Positions 53,781-63,492 of a DNA stretch of 64,000 bases are shown here, in pieces. The stretch is from Acetobacterium bakii (GTDB taxonomy: Bacteria; Bacillota; Clostridia; Eubacteriales; Eubacteriaceae): positions 68,632 to 132,631 of the forward strand of contig NZ_LGYO01000008.1 in NCBI RefSeq assembly GCF_001263355.1. The letters run 5' to 3'. The position numbers were made by a program, and so were the translations under genes. Position 1 is the first letter of the stretch, and the number at the start of each line of letters is the position of its first letter. The notes under the pieces are model-generated. The model searched no databases. It was given only the letters and a program-made list of their open reading frames with translations, and had not been told where the DNA came from.

Positions 53781-55523
53781 ATGAAAAAAACAAAGATTGT
53801 CTGCACACTGGGACCGGCAGCAGATACTAAGGAAATATTAAGAGAACTTATTCTCAATGGAATGAATGTTGCCCGGCTGAATTTTTCCCACGGAAGTCAC
53901 GAAGAGCATGCGGCAAGAATTCAGCGTATAAAAGAAGTGCGTAAAGAATTGGGAATTCCGGTGGCTATTATGTTGGATACCAAAGGACCGGAAATTAGAA
54001 CCGGAGAATTAGCCCAGGGTAAGGTTAACCTGGAGGCAGGAAAAAATGTTGTTCTGACAACGGAAACGATTTCTGGTGATGAAAATCGTTTTAGTATTTC
54101 TTATGATAAGCTTCCCGGTGAAGTTTCTGTGGGAAGTCGAATTCTCATTGATGACGGTCTCATTCAGCTGGAAGTTGAGGAGACTAAAGGAACTGAAATT
54201 AATTGTAAAATTTTAAACGGAGGAAGCCTTGGAAGCCGGAAAAGCATTAACCTTCCTGGTGTGAAGATTGAACTGCCTGCTTTAACAGAAAAAGATCGAT
54301 CAGATATTATTTTTGGAATTAAGCAAAAGGTCGACTTTGTTGCCGCGTCTTTCGTCAGAAAACCTCAGGATGTGCTGGAAATAAGAAAAGTGTTGGAGCG
54401 CAATGGCGGTGACCGAATTCATATTATCTCAAAAATAGAAAACCGCGAAGGGGTTCAAAAAATTGATCGGATTCTTGCTGTATCCGATGGGATTATGGTT
54501 GCCCGCGGTGATTTGGGGGTAGAAATACCGGCTGAAGAAGTACCCCTGGTCCAAAAAAGCATAATCAGAAAATGCAATCTTATTGGGAAACCTGTTATAA
54601 CCGCAACCCAGATGTTGGACTCGATGATGCGTAATCCCCGTCCAACCCGGGCCGAGGTTGGCGACGTTGCCAATGCGGTATTTGATGGTACCGATGCGGT
54701 GATGCTTTCCGGAGAAACAGCGGCAGGGTCTTATCCCATTGAATCCGTAAAAACCATGTGTAATATTGTTGTTAAAAGTGAAAATTCAGAGGAATATGAA
54801 CGTCGAAAAAAACCAGAGCATGGAGAATTGACCATTACCAATGCGGTGAGTGAAGGTGCCTGCCAGATTGCGGACCAGCTGAATGCTAAAACGATTATTG
54901 CTGCCACATCATCAGGCCACACACCACGGATGATTTCTAAGTATCGTCCCGATTGCAGCATTATAGCCGTAACCGATAAGGTATCAACGGTTCGTCGGCT
55001 TGCCTTGGTTTGGGGTGTCCACTGTATCTATACTCCTGCGTTTGGGGATACCGATAGTATGATTTTAGATGCTGTTAAAAAAGCGGTTGAACAGAAATAT
55101 GTTGAAAGCGGAGATATTGCCATTGTCTGTGCAGGTGTGCCACTGGGTGTTCAGGGAAATACCAATATTATTAAAGTGCATACCGTTGGTAATGCGATTA
55201 TCTATGGTGTGGGGATTGGGAAGAGGCCGGTCACCAGTTATGCAAAAATTATCACAGCTGCCAATACCAATGAATTTAAGGATGGTGATATTCTAGTCGT
55301 TAAGTCACTGACAAATGATATCAGTCACATCCTTCATTTGGCAGCGGCTATTATTACCGAGGAAAGTGGTTTAAGTTCTGAAGGCGCCATTGCCGGACTT
55401 CATTATGATATCCCTGTCATTGTTGCTGTTGATAAGGCTCTTGAAATCATTGAACATGGCAAGTTGATCTCAGTGGATCCCAAGCGTGGGGTTGTGTATC
55501 AGGGGCGGGTGCAAATGGTTTAA
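53781..55523 (+). CDS. pyk: Pyruvate kinase with C-terminal PEP-utiliser mobile domain
   Basis: 580 residues. Core motifs: KIVCTLGPA, VARLNFSHGSHEEH, MLDTKGPEIRTGE, IISKIENREGV, MVARGDLGVEIP, PVITATQMLDSMMRNPRPTRAEV. The extra 100 residues at the C-terminus (about 480-580) form the PEP synthase-like mobile domain ending AIITEESGLSSEGAIAGLHYDIPVIV, as in Bacillus pyruvate kinase. AAGAGGTAGAAA precedes the ATG, 39 bases after pfkA. Glycolysis. Confidence 0.96.
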   Translation: MKKTKIVCTLGPAADTKEILRELILNGMNVARLNFSHGSHEEHAARIQRIKEVRKELGIPVAIMLDTKGPEIRTGELAQGKVNLEAGKNVVLTTETISGDENRFSISYDKLPGEVSVGSRILIDDGLIQLEVEETKGTEINCKILNGGSLGSRKSINLPGVKIELPALTEKDRSDIIFGIKQKVDFVAASFVRKPQDVLEIRKVLERNGGDRIHIISKIENREGVQKIDRILAVSDGIMVARGDLGVEIPAEEVPLVQKSIIRKCNLIGKPVITATQMLDSMMRNPRPTRAEVGDVANAVFDGTDAVMLSGETAAGSYPIESVKTMCNIVVKSENSEEYERRKKPEHGELTITNAVSEGACQIADQLNAKTIIAATSSGHTPRMISKYRPDCSIIAVTDKVSTVRRLALVWGVHCIYTPAFGDTDSMILDAVKKAVEQKYVESGDIAIVCAGVPLGVQGNTNIIKVHTVGNAIIYGVGIGKRPVTSYAKIITAANTNEFKDGDILVVKSLTNDISHILHLAAAIITEESGLSSEGAIAGLHYDIPVIVAVDKALEIIEHGKLISVDPKRGVVYQGRVQMV

Positions 55524-55577
55524 TCATCTTCAATGGATAAACCCGTTAACCAATGGATTAAGGTGAAAACTATGATA

Positions 55578-55617
55578 CACAAAAGGAGCTGGTCATTAAT
55601 GATCAGCTCCTTTTGTG
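55578..55617. terminator. Bidirectional terminator after pyk
   Basis: CACAAAAGGAGCTG pairs with CAGCTCCTTTTGTG, with an inner ATCA/TGAT-like loop stem. It separates the convergent pyk and lipoprotein genes. Confidence 0.9.
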
Positions 55618-55622
55618 CGGTA

Positions 55623-56762
55623 TTATTCAATAGTATAGTTTACTTGATAAGTCTGTGAAAGGATGCTGTCATTTCCAGAGATGATATCAGCGGCATTTTT
55701 TTCAACTGAAAAATAAAGATTCGGTTTGAAAGGATGACACATCACCCGGGAATTAAGTTTCAATGGTGCCGTGATCTGTAATGGGTTTTCTCCATCTGAA
55801 TTCATAATCCAGATGGATTGATATTGGGAATTAAAACTGGGAGAATATTTGGTAAAAATTATTTTTTCACCGTTGGGCGTAAAGCTTCCCGTTCCAAAAT
55901 TACCTGTTGCGACTATTTTCGAGGTAGCAGTTTCAGCTGTCCAAATGCTTATATTCTGATTGTTCATCGCATTCTCGACAAAAATAATTTGATTGTTGAT
56001 ATCATTAACATCGAAATTGGTGACGTTCTCCGCTAAAAGATTGGGGATAAGTTCAAGAGTGCCAGTTTTTATTTCAGCGTAATAAAGGTTCGTTTTTTCT
56101 TCATTTGCCGGATCATAAGCGATGAATGCAACGGCATTATTCTCTTTCATAAAGTCCACTGAAAGAATATTGTAATTCCGGAAGGTAGAGTAAACTTGAC
56201 GGTCGCCTTGATTGTCGGCAATAACAATATTGTTATTGTTGTTGATATAAACCACTTGATCGGATTCTCCAATTCCAAAATACTTGACAACATTTTCTTC
56301 GGGAAGCGAAATAATTCGAGTGCTGTCTTTATTGATATCTGCCCACAAGAGTTGGCTTCCAGATTTTCCCGATAGGGGATCATTCATTTTTTCAACATAG
56401 TAAATACCGGTGTCGGAAGTATCAAAAAGTGCTGTTAGGTCACGCTTTTCAGAACTTATAAAAGGAGACAGCTCTTGGGTATCGGTATTGTAGAAATCAA
56501 TACTAAATGGGGCTTTAGAGTTCTTGTCATTCAGAACAATTAGAGAATTACCATTTGAAGTAATGTCCTGAACAATCCCGGGACAGAGGATGCGATAGGA
56601 ATCAATCGTTATTTTAGGGGTGGATTGTGATTTTGATGGAACCCCTTCCTGAAGCACCACCGGTACATTCCTGGGAATAAACAAACTTTGGCAACCGCTG
56701 AGAAACAATGCAATCAGCATAACAAAGACGAGTGAAATGCATTTAGTCAATAACTTTTTCAT
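55623..56762 (-). CDS. Lipoprotein with beta-propeller (TolB/DPP-like) repeats
   Basis: Start set at ATG 56762 after GGAGGTGAAGCTG, giving 379 residues; a GTG at 56771 is the alternative. The signal peptide ends in LFLSGCQSL, a lipobox. The mature part contains repeated short beta motifs such as YQSIWIMNSDGENPLQIT, like a TolB-type propeller. It overlaps the end of the sensor kinase gene by 20 bases, so it is probably an extracellular partner or regulator of that kinase, as accessory lipoproteins often are. Function unknown. Confidence 0.8.
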   Translation of the reverse strand: MKKLLTKCISLVFVMLIALFLSGCQSLFIPRNVPVVLQEGVPSKSQSTPKITIDSYRILCPGIVQDITSNGNSLIVLNDKNSKAPFSIDFYNTDTQELSPFISSEKRDLTALFDTSDTGIYYVEKMNDPLSGKSGSQLLWADINKDSTRIISLPEENVVKYFGIGESDQVVYINNNNNIVIADNQGDRQVYSTFRNYNILSVDFMKENNAVAFIAYDPANEEKTNLYYAEIKTGTLELIPNLLAENVTNFDVNDINNQIIFVENAMNNQNISIWTAETATSKIVATGNFGTGSFTPNGEKIIFTKYSPSFNSQYQSIWIMNSDGENPLQITAPLKLNSRVMCHPFKPNLYFSVEKNAADIISGNDSILSQTYQVNYTIE

Positions 56763-58548
56763 CAGCTTCACCTCCGTAAATAAGAACAGAAAGAATGGGA
56801 ATTGTTACAATAATATTGGTACCCTCGCCAACCTGACTGACAATTTCAATTTTTCCATCATGCTTTTCAACAATTTGTTTAACAATATAAAGACCCAGTC
56901 CTGAACCCCCTTCATCAGATCCCCGGGAGCGATCTTCTTCAACCCGGTAAAAAGCATTGAAAATACGCTTTTGCTCAATTTCAGAAATTCCCGGTCCGTA
57001 ATCTCGAATGGAAACAACAATATGGTCATCTTCAATGGCTGAGATAACATCAATAATGTCACCGCTGTTGGAATATTTAATGGCATTATGAATGATATTA
57101 ATAAAGACCTGTTGGAGGCGGTCATAATCACCGAGAACTTCAGGCAACTCATCAGAGCGGTAGTTAATCATTACATCGGACTGGCTGGCTTTAATTTGCA
57201 TTTGTTCAACCACCTCAGAAAGCAGCAGAACAATATTCAGATTTGTTTTCTTAAAATCAAATTCGGCCTTATCAAATTTATTAACGCTGAGCAAATCATC
57301 CACCAGACGCAAAAGCCGGTGGCCTTCCCGGTTGATGGTGTTGAGTGAGCGGTTCACAATTTCAGGATCATCCACCTTTCTTCGTGTCAGCATATCCGTA
57401 TAGCCAATAATGGTGGTTAAGGGAGTTCTTAATTCATGGGAGACACTGCTGATGAACTTCCGCTGCTCCTCTTGAATATGACGGGCAGAGGTCATATTTC
57501 GAATAATGATCATGTAGTTTTCTTCAAAACCCTTTTCTCTGATCGGACTGCCAATAAGCAGTAAGTTCCGGTCATTGCAGTCTATTTCTTCAGAAATGTG
57601 GGCTTTCCCGTTTTTCAGGCTATCAAAGATATCCCGCAGGAAGGATTGATATTCAAAGTCATAAATGGTTTTAGGATTGCTGACATTAAAGTATGTCTTG
57701 ATATAACTGTTGGAGGTAATGATATTACCGTTTTTATCAATGGCCAAAAGACCATCATCAATGGAAGCCAATACCCCGGCTAAACGCTTGCGTTCAGATT
57801 CCAATTGAAGAATAACATTATTAATATTGGTGATCATCCCATTAAATGCCTGGGTCAATTCCCCAATTTCATCCATGTGTTTGTAGTGGATGGTAAGATT
57901 ATAATTTCCATTATTTATTTCTCCAGATATTTTTGTTAAATCCTTGATGGGCTGAATAAAGTGTTTTGAGTAGGATACGGTCACTAAAATAACCATTGAA
58001 AGCCCAAGTAGTCCGCCAATGGAAAGTAAGATGCTGGCAATACGTAGAAAGATATCCATTTCGACCAAAGGATAAACAAATCCGATGTACCCTAGAATGC
58101 GATCATCGATATTTATTGGTGCCACATAATAAACGATACTGGCATCGTTTATGGATTTCAATGTAAAAATTGGCGCTGCCTGAGCCTGGGAAAGACTGAG
58201 CTCAGTGACAAGAGTGTTAGTGTCACTGAGCTCAACAGAATCTCCTAGAATCAAGCCGTTTGAATCAAAAATCAAAACTCGATTATCTTCTGTTTGGGAA
58301 ATGCTTTTACTGAAAAAAAGGCCATCGGAAATCAATTGATTTTCCAGTGAGTCAGTATTTTCCGGGTTTTTCAGCTCCTGCTCCATATATAGGGTGGCAT
58401 TCTGGGTCATTTCCAGCAGCTTGTCTTTTGATTGATTGATATAGTAGTAGGAGGTTCCTTGAAACATGCAAAATACAATAATCAAAAATGCAAAAGCAAA
58501 AAGAACGATGTTGTAAATGATCATTCGATTTCGATAGCTTAGTTGCAT
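56743..58548 (-). CDS. Sensor histidine kinase (PhoR/WalK-like)
   Basis: 601 residues. Two membrane helices (about 9-31 and 170-195) flank an extracytoplasmic sensor; HAMP (about 192-245), a PAS segment (about 250-360), HisKA with His371 in SSVSHELRTPL, and HATPase motifs NIIHNAIKYS, DYGPGISE and GGSGLGLYIVKQI. It overlaps the response regulator gene by one base. The signal is unknown; cell envelope sensing is plausible from the architecture. Confidence 0.94.
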   Translation of the reverse strand: MQLSYRNRMIIYNIVLFAFAFLIIVFCMFQGTSYYYINQSKDKLLEMTQNATLYMEQELKNPENTDSLENQLISDGLFFSKSISQTEDNRVLIFDSNGLILGDSVELSDTNTLVTELSLSQAQAAPIFTLKSINDASIVYYVAPINIDDRILGYIGFVYPLVEMDIFLRIASILLSIGGLLGLSMVILVTVSYSKHFIQPIKDLTKISGEINNGNYNLTIHYKHMDEIGELTQAFNGMITNINNVILQLESERKRLAGVLASIDDGLLAIDKNGNIITSNSYIKTYFNVSNPKTIYDFEYQSFLRDIFDSLKNGKAHISEEIDCNDRNLLLIGSPIREKGFEENYMIIIRNMTSARHIQEEQRKFISSVSHELRTPLTTIIGYTDMLTRRKVDDPEIVNRSLNTINREGHRLLRLVDDLLSVNKFDKAEFDFKKTNLNIVLLLSEVVEQMQIKASQSDVMINYRSDELPEVLGDYDRLQQVFINIIHNAIKYSNSGDIIDVISAIEDDHIVVSIRDYGPGISEIEQKRIFNAFYRVEEDRSRGSDEGGSGLGLYIVKQIVEKHDGKIEIVSQVGEGTNIIVTIPILSVLIYGGEADEKVID

Positions 58549-59234
58549 TAGAGTTTCCTCATTTTATATCCAATTCCGAAAACAGTTTGTATGTACTTGT
58601 TGCCAAGGGTATCAATTTTCCGTCGAATCCTTTGAACATGCATATCAACGGTTCGGGTGTCGCCATAATAATCATAACCCCAAATTTTTTCTAAAAGTAC
58701 ATCCCGTGGAAAAACCTGTTCCAAATTTGAGGCCAGAAGGAAAAGCAGTTCAAATTCTTTTGGGGTTAAGTGAATTTCCTGATCGTTGAGCATAACCATT
58801 CGTTCGTCTGAATAAATGCTCAGTTCCCCATTTTTAAGCAGTGTTTCCTGTTTTTTTGGTTCAATCGTAATGCTTGAACGTCTTAAATGGGCTTTAACGC
58901 GGGCTAATAGTTCCCGATTATCAAAAGGCTTTGTGATAAAATCATCGGCGCCCAGCTCTAAACCCAATACTTTGTCAATAATGTCGGTTTTGGCAGTGAG
59001 AAGGATAATCGGAACGCCTAATAAAGGGGCGAGCTCCCGACAGACATCATAGCCATTTTTCTTGGGCAGCATAATATCTAAAATAATCAGATCCGGCTGA
59101 GTGGCCATGGCCTTTTCCATGGCTTCCATGCCATCATAGGCTGTTTCAACTTGATAACCTTCAAATTCCAGTTCCAATTTTATTAAATCTACAATGGCCG
59201 CTTCATCATCAACCACAAGAATTTTTTCGTTCAT
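58548..59234 (-). CDS. OmpR/PhoB-family response regulator
   Basis: 228 residues. Receiver domain with acidic pair at VVDDEAA, phospho-aspartate in LIILDIMLPKKNG and conserved lysine in LLTAKTD; C-terminal winged helix with LTPKEFELLFLLASN and VFPRDVLLEKIWGYDYYGDTRTVDMHVQRIRRKI. Partner of the kinase coded next. The operon start lies at 59234 with no terminator between it and the ttcA-like gene upstream. Confidence 0.95.
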   Translation of the reverse strand: MNEKILVVDDEAAIVDLIKLELEFEGYQVETAYDGMEAMEKAMATQPDLIILDIMLPKKNGYDVCRELAPLLGVPIILLTAKTDIIDKVLGLELGADDFITKPFDNRELLARVKAHLRRSSITIEPKKQETLLKNGELSIYSDERMVMLNDQEIHLTPKEFELLFLLASNLEQVFPRDVLLEKIWGYDYYGDTRTVDMHVQRIRRKIDTLGNKYIQTVFGIGYKMRKL

Positions 59235-59283
59235 TTTTAATACCTGCTTTCTAATTTTGATTGCATATTTGGATAATTATTAT

Positions 59284-59994
59284 TTAAAACCAGAGATTGA
59301 GCTGTTCTTTGTTTTGAATGGCGCCTAAAACACGGTCATCCATATCCGGCATGGTTTTACGAAGTTCCTTAATCATGTTTTTTATATCCTCGCGTTTGGT
59401 AAAACCGTTGGCCGGACAAGTGCTTTGGATTACAGGAAGCTCTTTTATAATGGGGTTATTTAGGATATCCCGTTCCTTAACAAAAATTAAGGGGCGGATC
59501 ACAGTGATATCCTTTCGATCAAGATAGGTCACCGGGGAAAAGGTATTAATCCGCCCTTCATAAAAGAGGCTGAGAAAAAAGGTTTCAATGGCATCATCAG
59601 CATGATGACCCAGTGCAATGGTCCGGCAGCCCCGCTCAATGGCCAGGTTATGGAGTGCACCACGCTTCATTCGGGCACACAGGGAACACGGGCTTTTTTC
59701 CTGTCGTTCTTCAAAAACAATGGGACCAATGGTTGTTTTTTTTATCGTGTAAGGGACATCAAGCTTTGCGCACAAATCCACTAATGGGCTGAAATCCATT
59801 CCCCCGAAGCCCATATCCAGGGTAATTCCTTCAAGTTCAAAAGGAACCGGGGAGAAGCTCTGGAAGCGTTTCATGGCAACTAAAAGTGCGGTGCTGTCTT
59901 TACCGCCGGAAAGACCAACGGCAATACAATCGCCGGGTTTTATCATGTCGTATTTTTCAATGCCCCGTCGCAGGGAGCCGAGAATTTTTTTCAT
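59284..59994 (-). CDS. TtcA-like PP-loop ATPase (tRNA 2-thiolation family)
   Basis: Start set at ATG 59994, preceded by ACAGGAGAAATCACT, giving 236 residues. PP-loop GLSGGKDSTALL (about 28-39), CSLCARMKRGAL with CxxC in the middle, and a late TCPANG cysteine, which matches the three-cysteine iron-sulfur site of TtcA/TtuA-type enzymes. The family makes 2-thiocytidine in tRNA; short clostridial forms like this may modify another position. No neighbour helps to decide. Confidence 0.85.
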   Translation of the reverse strand: MKKILGSLRRGIEKYDMIKPGDCIAVGLSGGKDSTALLVAMKRFQSFSPVPFELEGITLDMGFGGMDFSPLVDLCAKLDVPYTIKKTTIGPIVFEERQEKSPCSLCARMKRGALHNLAIERGCRTIALGHHADDAIETFFLSLFYEGRINTFSPVTYLDRKDITVIRPLIFVKERDILNNPIIKELPVIQSTCPANGFTKREDIKNMIKELRKTMPDMDDRVLGAIQNKEQLNLWF

Positions 59995-60131
59995 AGTGAT
60001 TTCTCCTGTGTCATCATTATCAGACACAATACTTGCCAAAAATACCCCAGAAGGATACAATATAAACTTGAGTAATGAGTCATCATTATTTTAACATTTA
60101 AATTGGAAGAATAAAAGGAGATTATCTTTAT

Positions 60132-60617
60132 ATGAAGGAAGCAATTATCAATTTATTAGCTTTTTTGCCAGATTGGCTTGAAATTATGATTATTTCAGCC
60201 ATTCCCATTGTTGAATTACGAGGGGCGATTCCTTTGGCAATTCTGGGTTACCAGATGCCCTATTTTCAAGCATATCTGTTAGGTGTCATTGGAAGCCTTA
60301 TTCCGGCTCCTTTCATTTTAATCTTTATTCCGGCGATCCTGAGATGGATGTCAGGTACCAGGGTCTTTGGAAAAATGGCGCGATGGATCATTGCCAAGGG
60401 CATGAAAAAATCAGAGAAACTGACCAAATACGAATTCTGGGGGCTCTTTCTCTTTGTCGCCATTCCCCTGCCGGGAACCGGAGTGTGGACCGGCTGTCTG
60501 GCCGCCTCCCTGATTGGTCTTGATTTCCGACGCAGTATGATTTCAGTGGCACTGGGTTCTGCGACTGCCGGGATTATTGTCACCGGTCTAGTGGCCGGAG
60601 GTATATTTCTGATTTAA
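60132..60617 (+). CDS. Putative small multidrug export protein (COG2426)
   Basis: 161 residues, about four membrane segments. The family motif PIVELRGAIPLAI lies near the N-terminus (about 25-37) and a second one, AIPLPGTGVWTGCLAA, at about 113-128. Substrates are not known. AAAAGGAG precedes the ATG. It is divergent from the TtcA-like gene and 39 bases upstream of the peptidase gene. Confidence 0.85.
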   Translation: MKEAIINLLAFLPDWLEIMIISAIPIVELRGAIPLAILGYQMPYFQAYLLGVIGSLIPAPFILIFIPAILRWMSGTRVFGKMARWIIAKGMKKSEKLTKYEFWGLFLFVAIPLPGTGVWTGCLAASLIGLDFRRSMISVALGSATAGIIVTGLVAGGIFLI

Positions 60618-60656
60618 CCGGTTTGGTTTGAATTTAAATAGGATAAGGAGAAAATT

Positions 60657-61838
60657 ATGGCGTTATCACAAGCGTTTTATATTAATAATCGAATAAAATT
60701 AGGCGAGACCCTGGATAACAATAGCATGGCCATTATTTATTCAGGAAGAGAAATCGCCATGTCGGCGGATGCGAATTATCCGTTTTTTACCAATAATAAT
60801 TTCTACTATCTTACCGGAATTACCGAACCGGAAGTGGTCCTAGTGATGATAAAAAACAGTCAGGGAATAATTACGGAAAAATTGTTTATCGAAGAGGCTG
60901 ACCTGGAAAAAGAAAAATGGGTGGGTAAAAAAATAAATATGGCAGAGGCAATGCTGCTTTCCGGGATTAATGAAATACACTATAGCAAAAAGATGTCTAA
61001 AGAAATAGGGCCTCTGGAAATGCTCGAAACGGTTTATTTTGATTTTAAAGTTCCCCAACACCAAAGCTTTAAAACCGACGATGAAGCATTGAAAGTATTT
61101 TTAAGAAAAAGTGAACTGAAGGATCTGGATCCCATTTTTTCAAAAATGAGAATCATTAAAACTTCGGAAGAGGTTGGAATGATCAAAAAAGCCAGTACTA
61201 TTACAAAAAAAGCTTTTGAGGAAGTAGCACTGGCTTTAAAACCAGGGTTGTATGAATACGAGTTGGCAGCTTATTTTGAATACTTAGTAAAAAAGGAAGG
61301 TGCCGATGGACTGGCCTTTGAAACCATTGCAGCCACCGGAGAAAATGCAACCATCTTGCATTATGTATCCAACCAGTCAAAAACGAAATCGGGAGAACTG
61401 ATTCTCTTTGATCTGGGGGCACGATTCAACGGTTATTGTGGCGATATCAGTCGGACATTGGCGGTGGATGGGGTAATGTCACCAACTCAGGAAAAAGCCT
61501 TCAACATTGTGGCAGTGGTTCAAAAAGAATTAATAAAAGCCTATAAGCCCGGAGCAGTGATGAAAGAACTTCAGGAATTAACCAAAACACTGTTTTTAGA
61601 GAAATGTTCGGAGTCAGGATTTTTGCCAAAAGATAATGATATCAGTGAGTTTTACTACCATGGGATTGGTCATCCATTAGGTTTGGATACCCATGATCTC
61701 AGACCCGAGGGAGATTTGGTGCTGTTACCGGGAATGGTGATGACGGTGGAACCCGGACTTTATATGAAAGCGCTTGGGTTTGGCATTCGCATTGAAGATG
61801 ATGTGGTTATCACATCCGCAGGCTGTGATGTTTTATAA
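60657..61838 (+). CDS. pepP: Xaa-Pro aminopeptidase (M24 family)
   Basis: 393 residues. N-terminal AMP_N-like domain (about 1-130, with FYYLTGITEPEVVLVM), then the M24 pita-bread domain with metal ligands in FDLGARFNGYCGDISRT (Asp, Asp), YHGIGHPLGLDTHD (His), VMTVEPGLYM (Glu) and GIRIEDDVV (Glu). Removes N-terminal residues before proline. AAGGAGAAAATT precedes the ATG. The gene ends normally (ITSAGCDVL). Confidence 0.9.
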   Translation: MALSQAFYINNRIKLGETLDNNSMAIIYSGREIAMSADANYPFFTNNNFYYLTGITEPEVVLVMIKNSQGIITEKLFIEEADLEKEKWVGKKINMAEAMLLSGINEIHYSKKMSKEIGPLEMLETVYFDFKVPQHQSFKTDDEALKVFLRKSELKDLDPIFSKMRIIKTSEEVGMIKKASTITKKAFEEVALALKPGLYEYELAAYFEYLVKKEGADGLAFETIAATGENATILHYVSNQSKTKSGELILFDLGARFNGYCGDISRTLAVDGVMSPTQEKAFNIVAVVQKELIKAYKPGAVMKELQELTKTLFLEKCSESGFLPKDNDISEFYYHGIGHPLGLDTHDLRPEGDLVLLPGMVMTVEPGLYMKALGFGIRIEDDVVITSAGCDVL

Positions 61839-61864
61839 AATCAACTTAAGAAAAATTAGAGCCC

Positions 61865-61893
61865 TTGACAAACCCAGTAGTCAAGTGTATGAT
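61865..61893 (+). promoter_or_regulatory. Sigma-70 promoter of the metK riboswitch leader
   Basis: TTGACA (61865-61870), 17-base spacer, TATGAT (61888-61893). Same layout as the metH promoter. Confidence 0.85.
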
Positions 61894-61912
61894 AAAAAAA
61901 AGTAATTGAATA

Positions 61913-62011
61913 TTTACCTATCCAGAGTGGTGGAGGGACAGGCCCGATGAAACCCGGCAACCAGCGAAAGCATGGTGCCAATACCTGCGAATTTTTTTCG
62001 CAATGATGGGA
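61913..62011 (+). ncRNA. SAM-I (S-box) riboswitch upstream of metK
   Basis: Core sequence almost identical to the metH copy: GGTGGAGGGACAGG, ATGAAACCCGGCAACC, GGTGCCAATACC. P1 is CCTATC (61917-61922) with GATGGG (62005-62010). The strand that would form the antiterminator is less complementary than in the metH copy, so the two switches may differ in leakiness. It should repress metK when SAM is plentiful. Confidence 0.95.
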
Positions 62012-62027
62012 TTTAATGTAGATCATT

Positions 62028-62054
62028 AACCTCGTCGATCGACGAGGTTTTCTT
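62028..62054 (+). terminator. Riboswitch-controlled terminator before metK
   Basis: AACCTCGTC (62028-62036), loop GATC, GACGAGGTT (62041-62049), followed by a T-rich run. Confidence 0.88.
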
Positions 62055-62103
62055 TATTATCAGGTAAATAGACATTACAGAGATTACAGAAGGAGAAAAA
62101 ATT

Positions 62104-63282
62104 ATGAAAAAATTATTTACGTCGGAATCAGTAACCGAAGGGCATCCTGATAAAATTTGTGATCAGATTTCCGATGCCATCCTGGATGCTATTTTCTATC
62201 AGGATCCAATGGCACGGGTTGCCTGTGAAACCATGGTAACAACGGGTCTGGTTCTTATTGGTGGAGAAATTACCACGAATTGTTATGTTGATATTCCCAG
62301 GCTGGTCCGGGAAACCATTCGCGAAATAGGTTATGATCGCGCAAAGTACGGCTTTGATTGTGATACCTGTGCAGTTCTTACCGCCATTGACGAACAATCC
62401 TCTGATATTGCAATGGGTGTTAATGAAGCGCTGGAGTCAAAAGAAGGTCAGTTAAAAGAAATTGAGTTGGCGACCGGGGCAGGTGACCAGGGAATGATGT
62501 TTGGGTATGCCTGCAACGAAACCCCAGAGTTTATGCCGCTTCCCATATCATTGGCTCACAAGCTGGCAAAACGCCTGACGGACATTCGGAAAGAGGGTTT
62601 AGTTGATTATTTGCGGCCTGATGGGAAAACCCAGGTGACGGTTGAGTACAATAACGATATACCCACACGGATTGACACCGTGGTTATTTCGACCCAACAC
62701 AGTGCAGCTGTAACAATGGAAACCATTCGCAAGGATATGATCGAAAAGGTTATTGAGGCTGTGATTGATCCGAAATTATTGGATGAGAATACAAAATACT
62801 TCATAAATCCTACGGGTCGTTTTGTTATTGGCGGCCCTCAGGGTGATGCCGGTCTTACCGGACGAAAAATCATTGTGGATACTTACGGTGGGTACAGCCG
62901 TCACGGCGGCGGCGCTTTTTCCGGAAAAGATCCAACAAAGGTGGATCGTTCCGGTGCTTATGCTGCACGACATGTTGCTAAAAATATTGTGGCCGCAGGA
63001 TTGGCGGATAAATGCGAGGTTGAACTTGCATATGCCATTGGGGTTGCGAAACCTGTTTCGATCTATGTAGAAACCTTTGGCACCGGGAAAATCGCTGAGG
63101 ATAAAATTGTCGAACTTATTGAAAAGAACTTTGATCTACGTCCCGCCGCAATTATAAAAAACCTGGGACTCCGGGCACCTATTTATAAACAAACCGCTGC
63201 ATACGGTCATTTTGGACGCACGGACATTGATCTTCCCTGGGAACATCTTGATATGGTTGAAACGTTAAAGAGTCAAATTTAA
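62104..63282 (+). CDS. metK: S-adenosylmethionine synthetase
   Basis: 392 residues. [33 protein letters not shown], and the [22 protein letters not shown] phosphate-binding block. All signature motifs are present. AGAAGGAGAAAAAATT precedes the ATG. Makes SAM from methionine and ATP, closing the cycle with metH and the homocysteine genes at the left of the window; controlled by its own SAM-I riboswitch. Confidence 0.98.
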   Translation: MKKLFTSESVTEGHPDKICDQISDAILDAIFYQDPMARVACETMVTTGLVLIGGEITTNCYVDIPRLVRETIREIGYDRAKYGFDCDTCAVLTAIDEQSSDIAMGVNEALESKEGQLKEIELATGAGDQGMMFGYACNETPEFMPLPISLAHKLAKRLTDIRKEGLVDYLRPDGKTQVTVEYNNDIPTRIDTVVISTQHSAAVTMETIRKDMIEKVIEAVIDPKLLDENTKYFINPTGRFVIGGPQGDAGLTGRKIIVDTYGGYSRHGGGAFSGKDPTKVDRSGAYAARHVAKNIVAAGLADKCEVELAYAIGVAKPVSIYVETFGTGKIAEDKIVELIEKNFDLRPAAIIKNLGLRAPIYKQTAAYGHFGRTDIDLPWEHLDMVETLKSQI

Positions 63283-63296
63283 TATAACCAGAACCA

Positions 63297-63341
63297 TTAA
63301 GAAGCAGCTGTGGGAATTCACTGACTGCTTCTTAATTTTTT
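63297..63341 (+). terminator. Terminator after metK
   Basis: TTAAGAAGCAG (63297-63307) pairs with CTGCTTCTTAA (63325-63335), followed by a T run. Confidence 0.88.
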
Positions 63342-63394
63342 ATATAAAATGTAAAGAAAAAGCAACATATTTTTGATATTTTTACAATAAAATT

Positions 63395-63423
63395 TTGATT
63401 TACCGGATTTATTATGCTATAAT
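63395..63423 (+). promoter_or_regulatory. Promoter of the PcsB-like gene
   Basis: TTGATT (63395-63400), 17-base spacer, TATAAT (63418-63423). The ATG follows at 63493. Confidence 0.75.
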
Positions 63424-63492
63424 ACAATTGTTACAAAAATAATGTAGTAATTCATCCTAAATTTTATAAATTAAGGGGATAATAGAGGAAAA

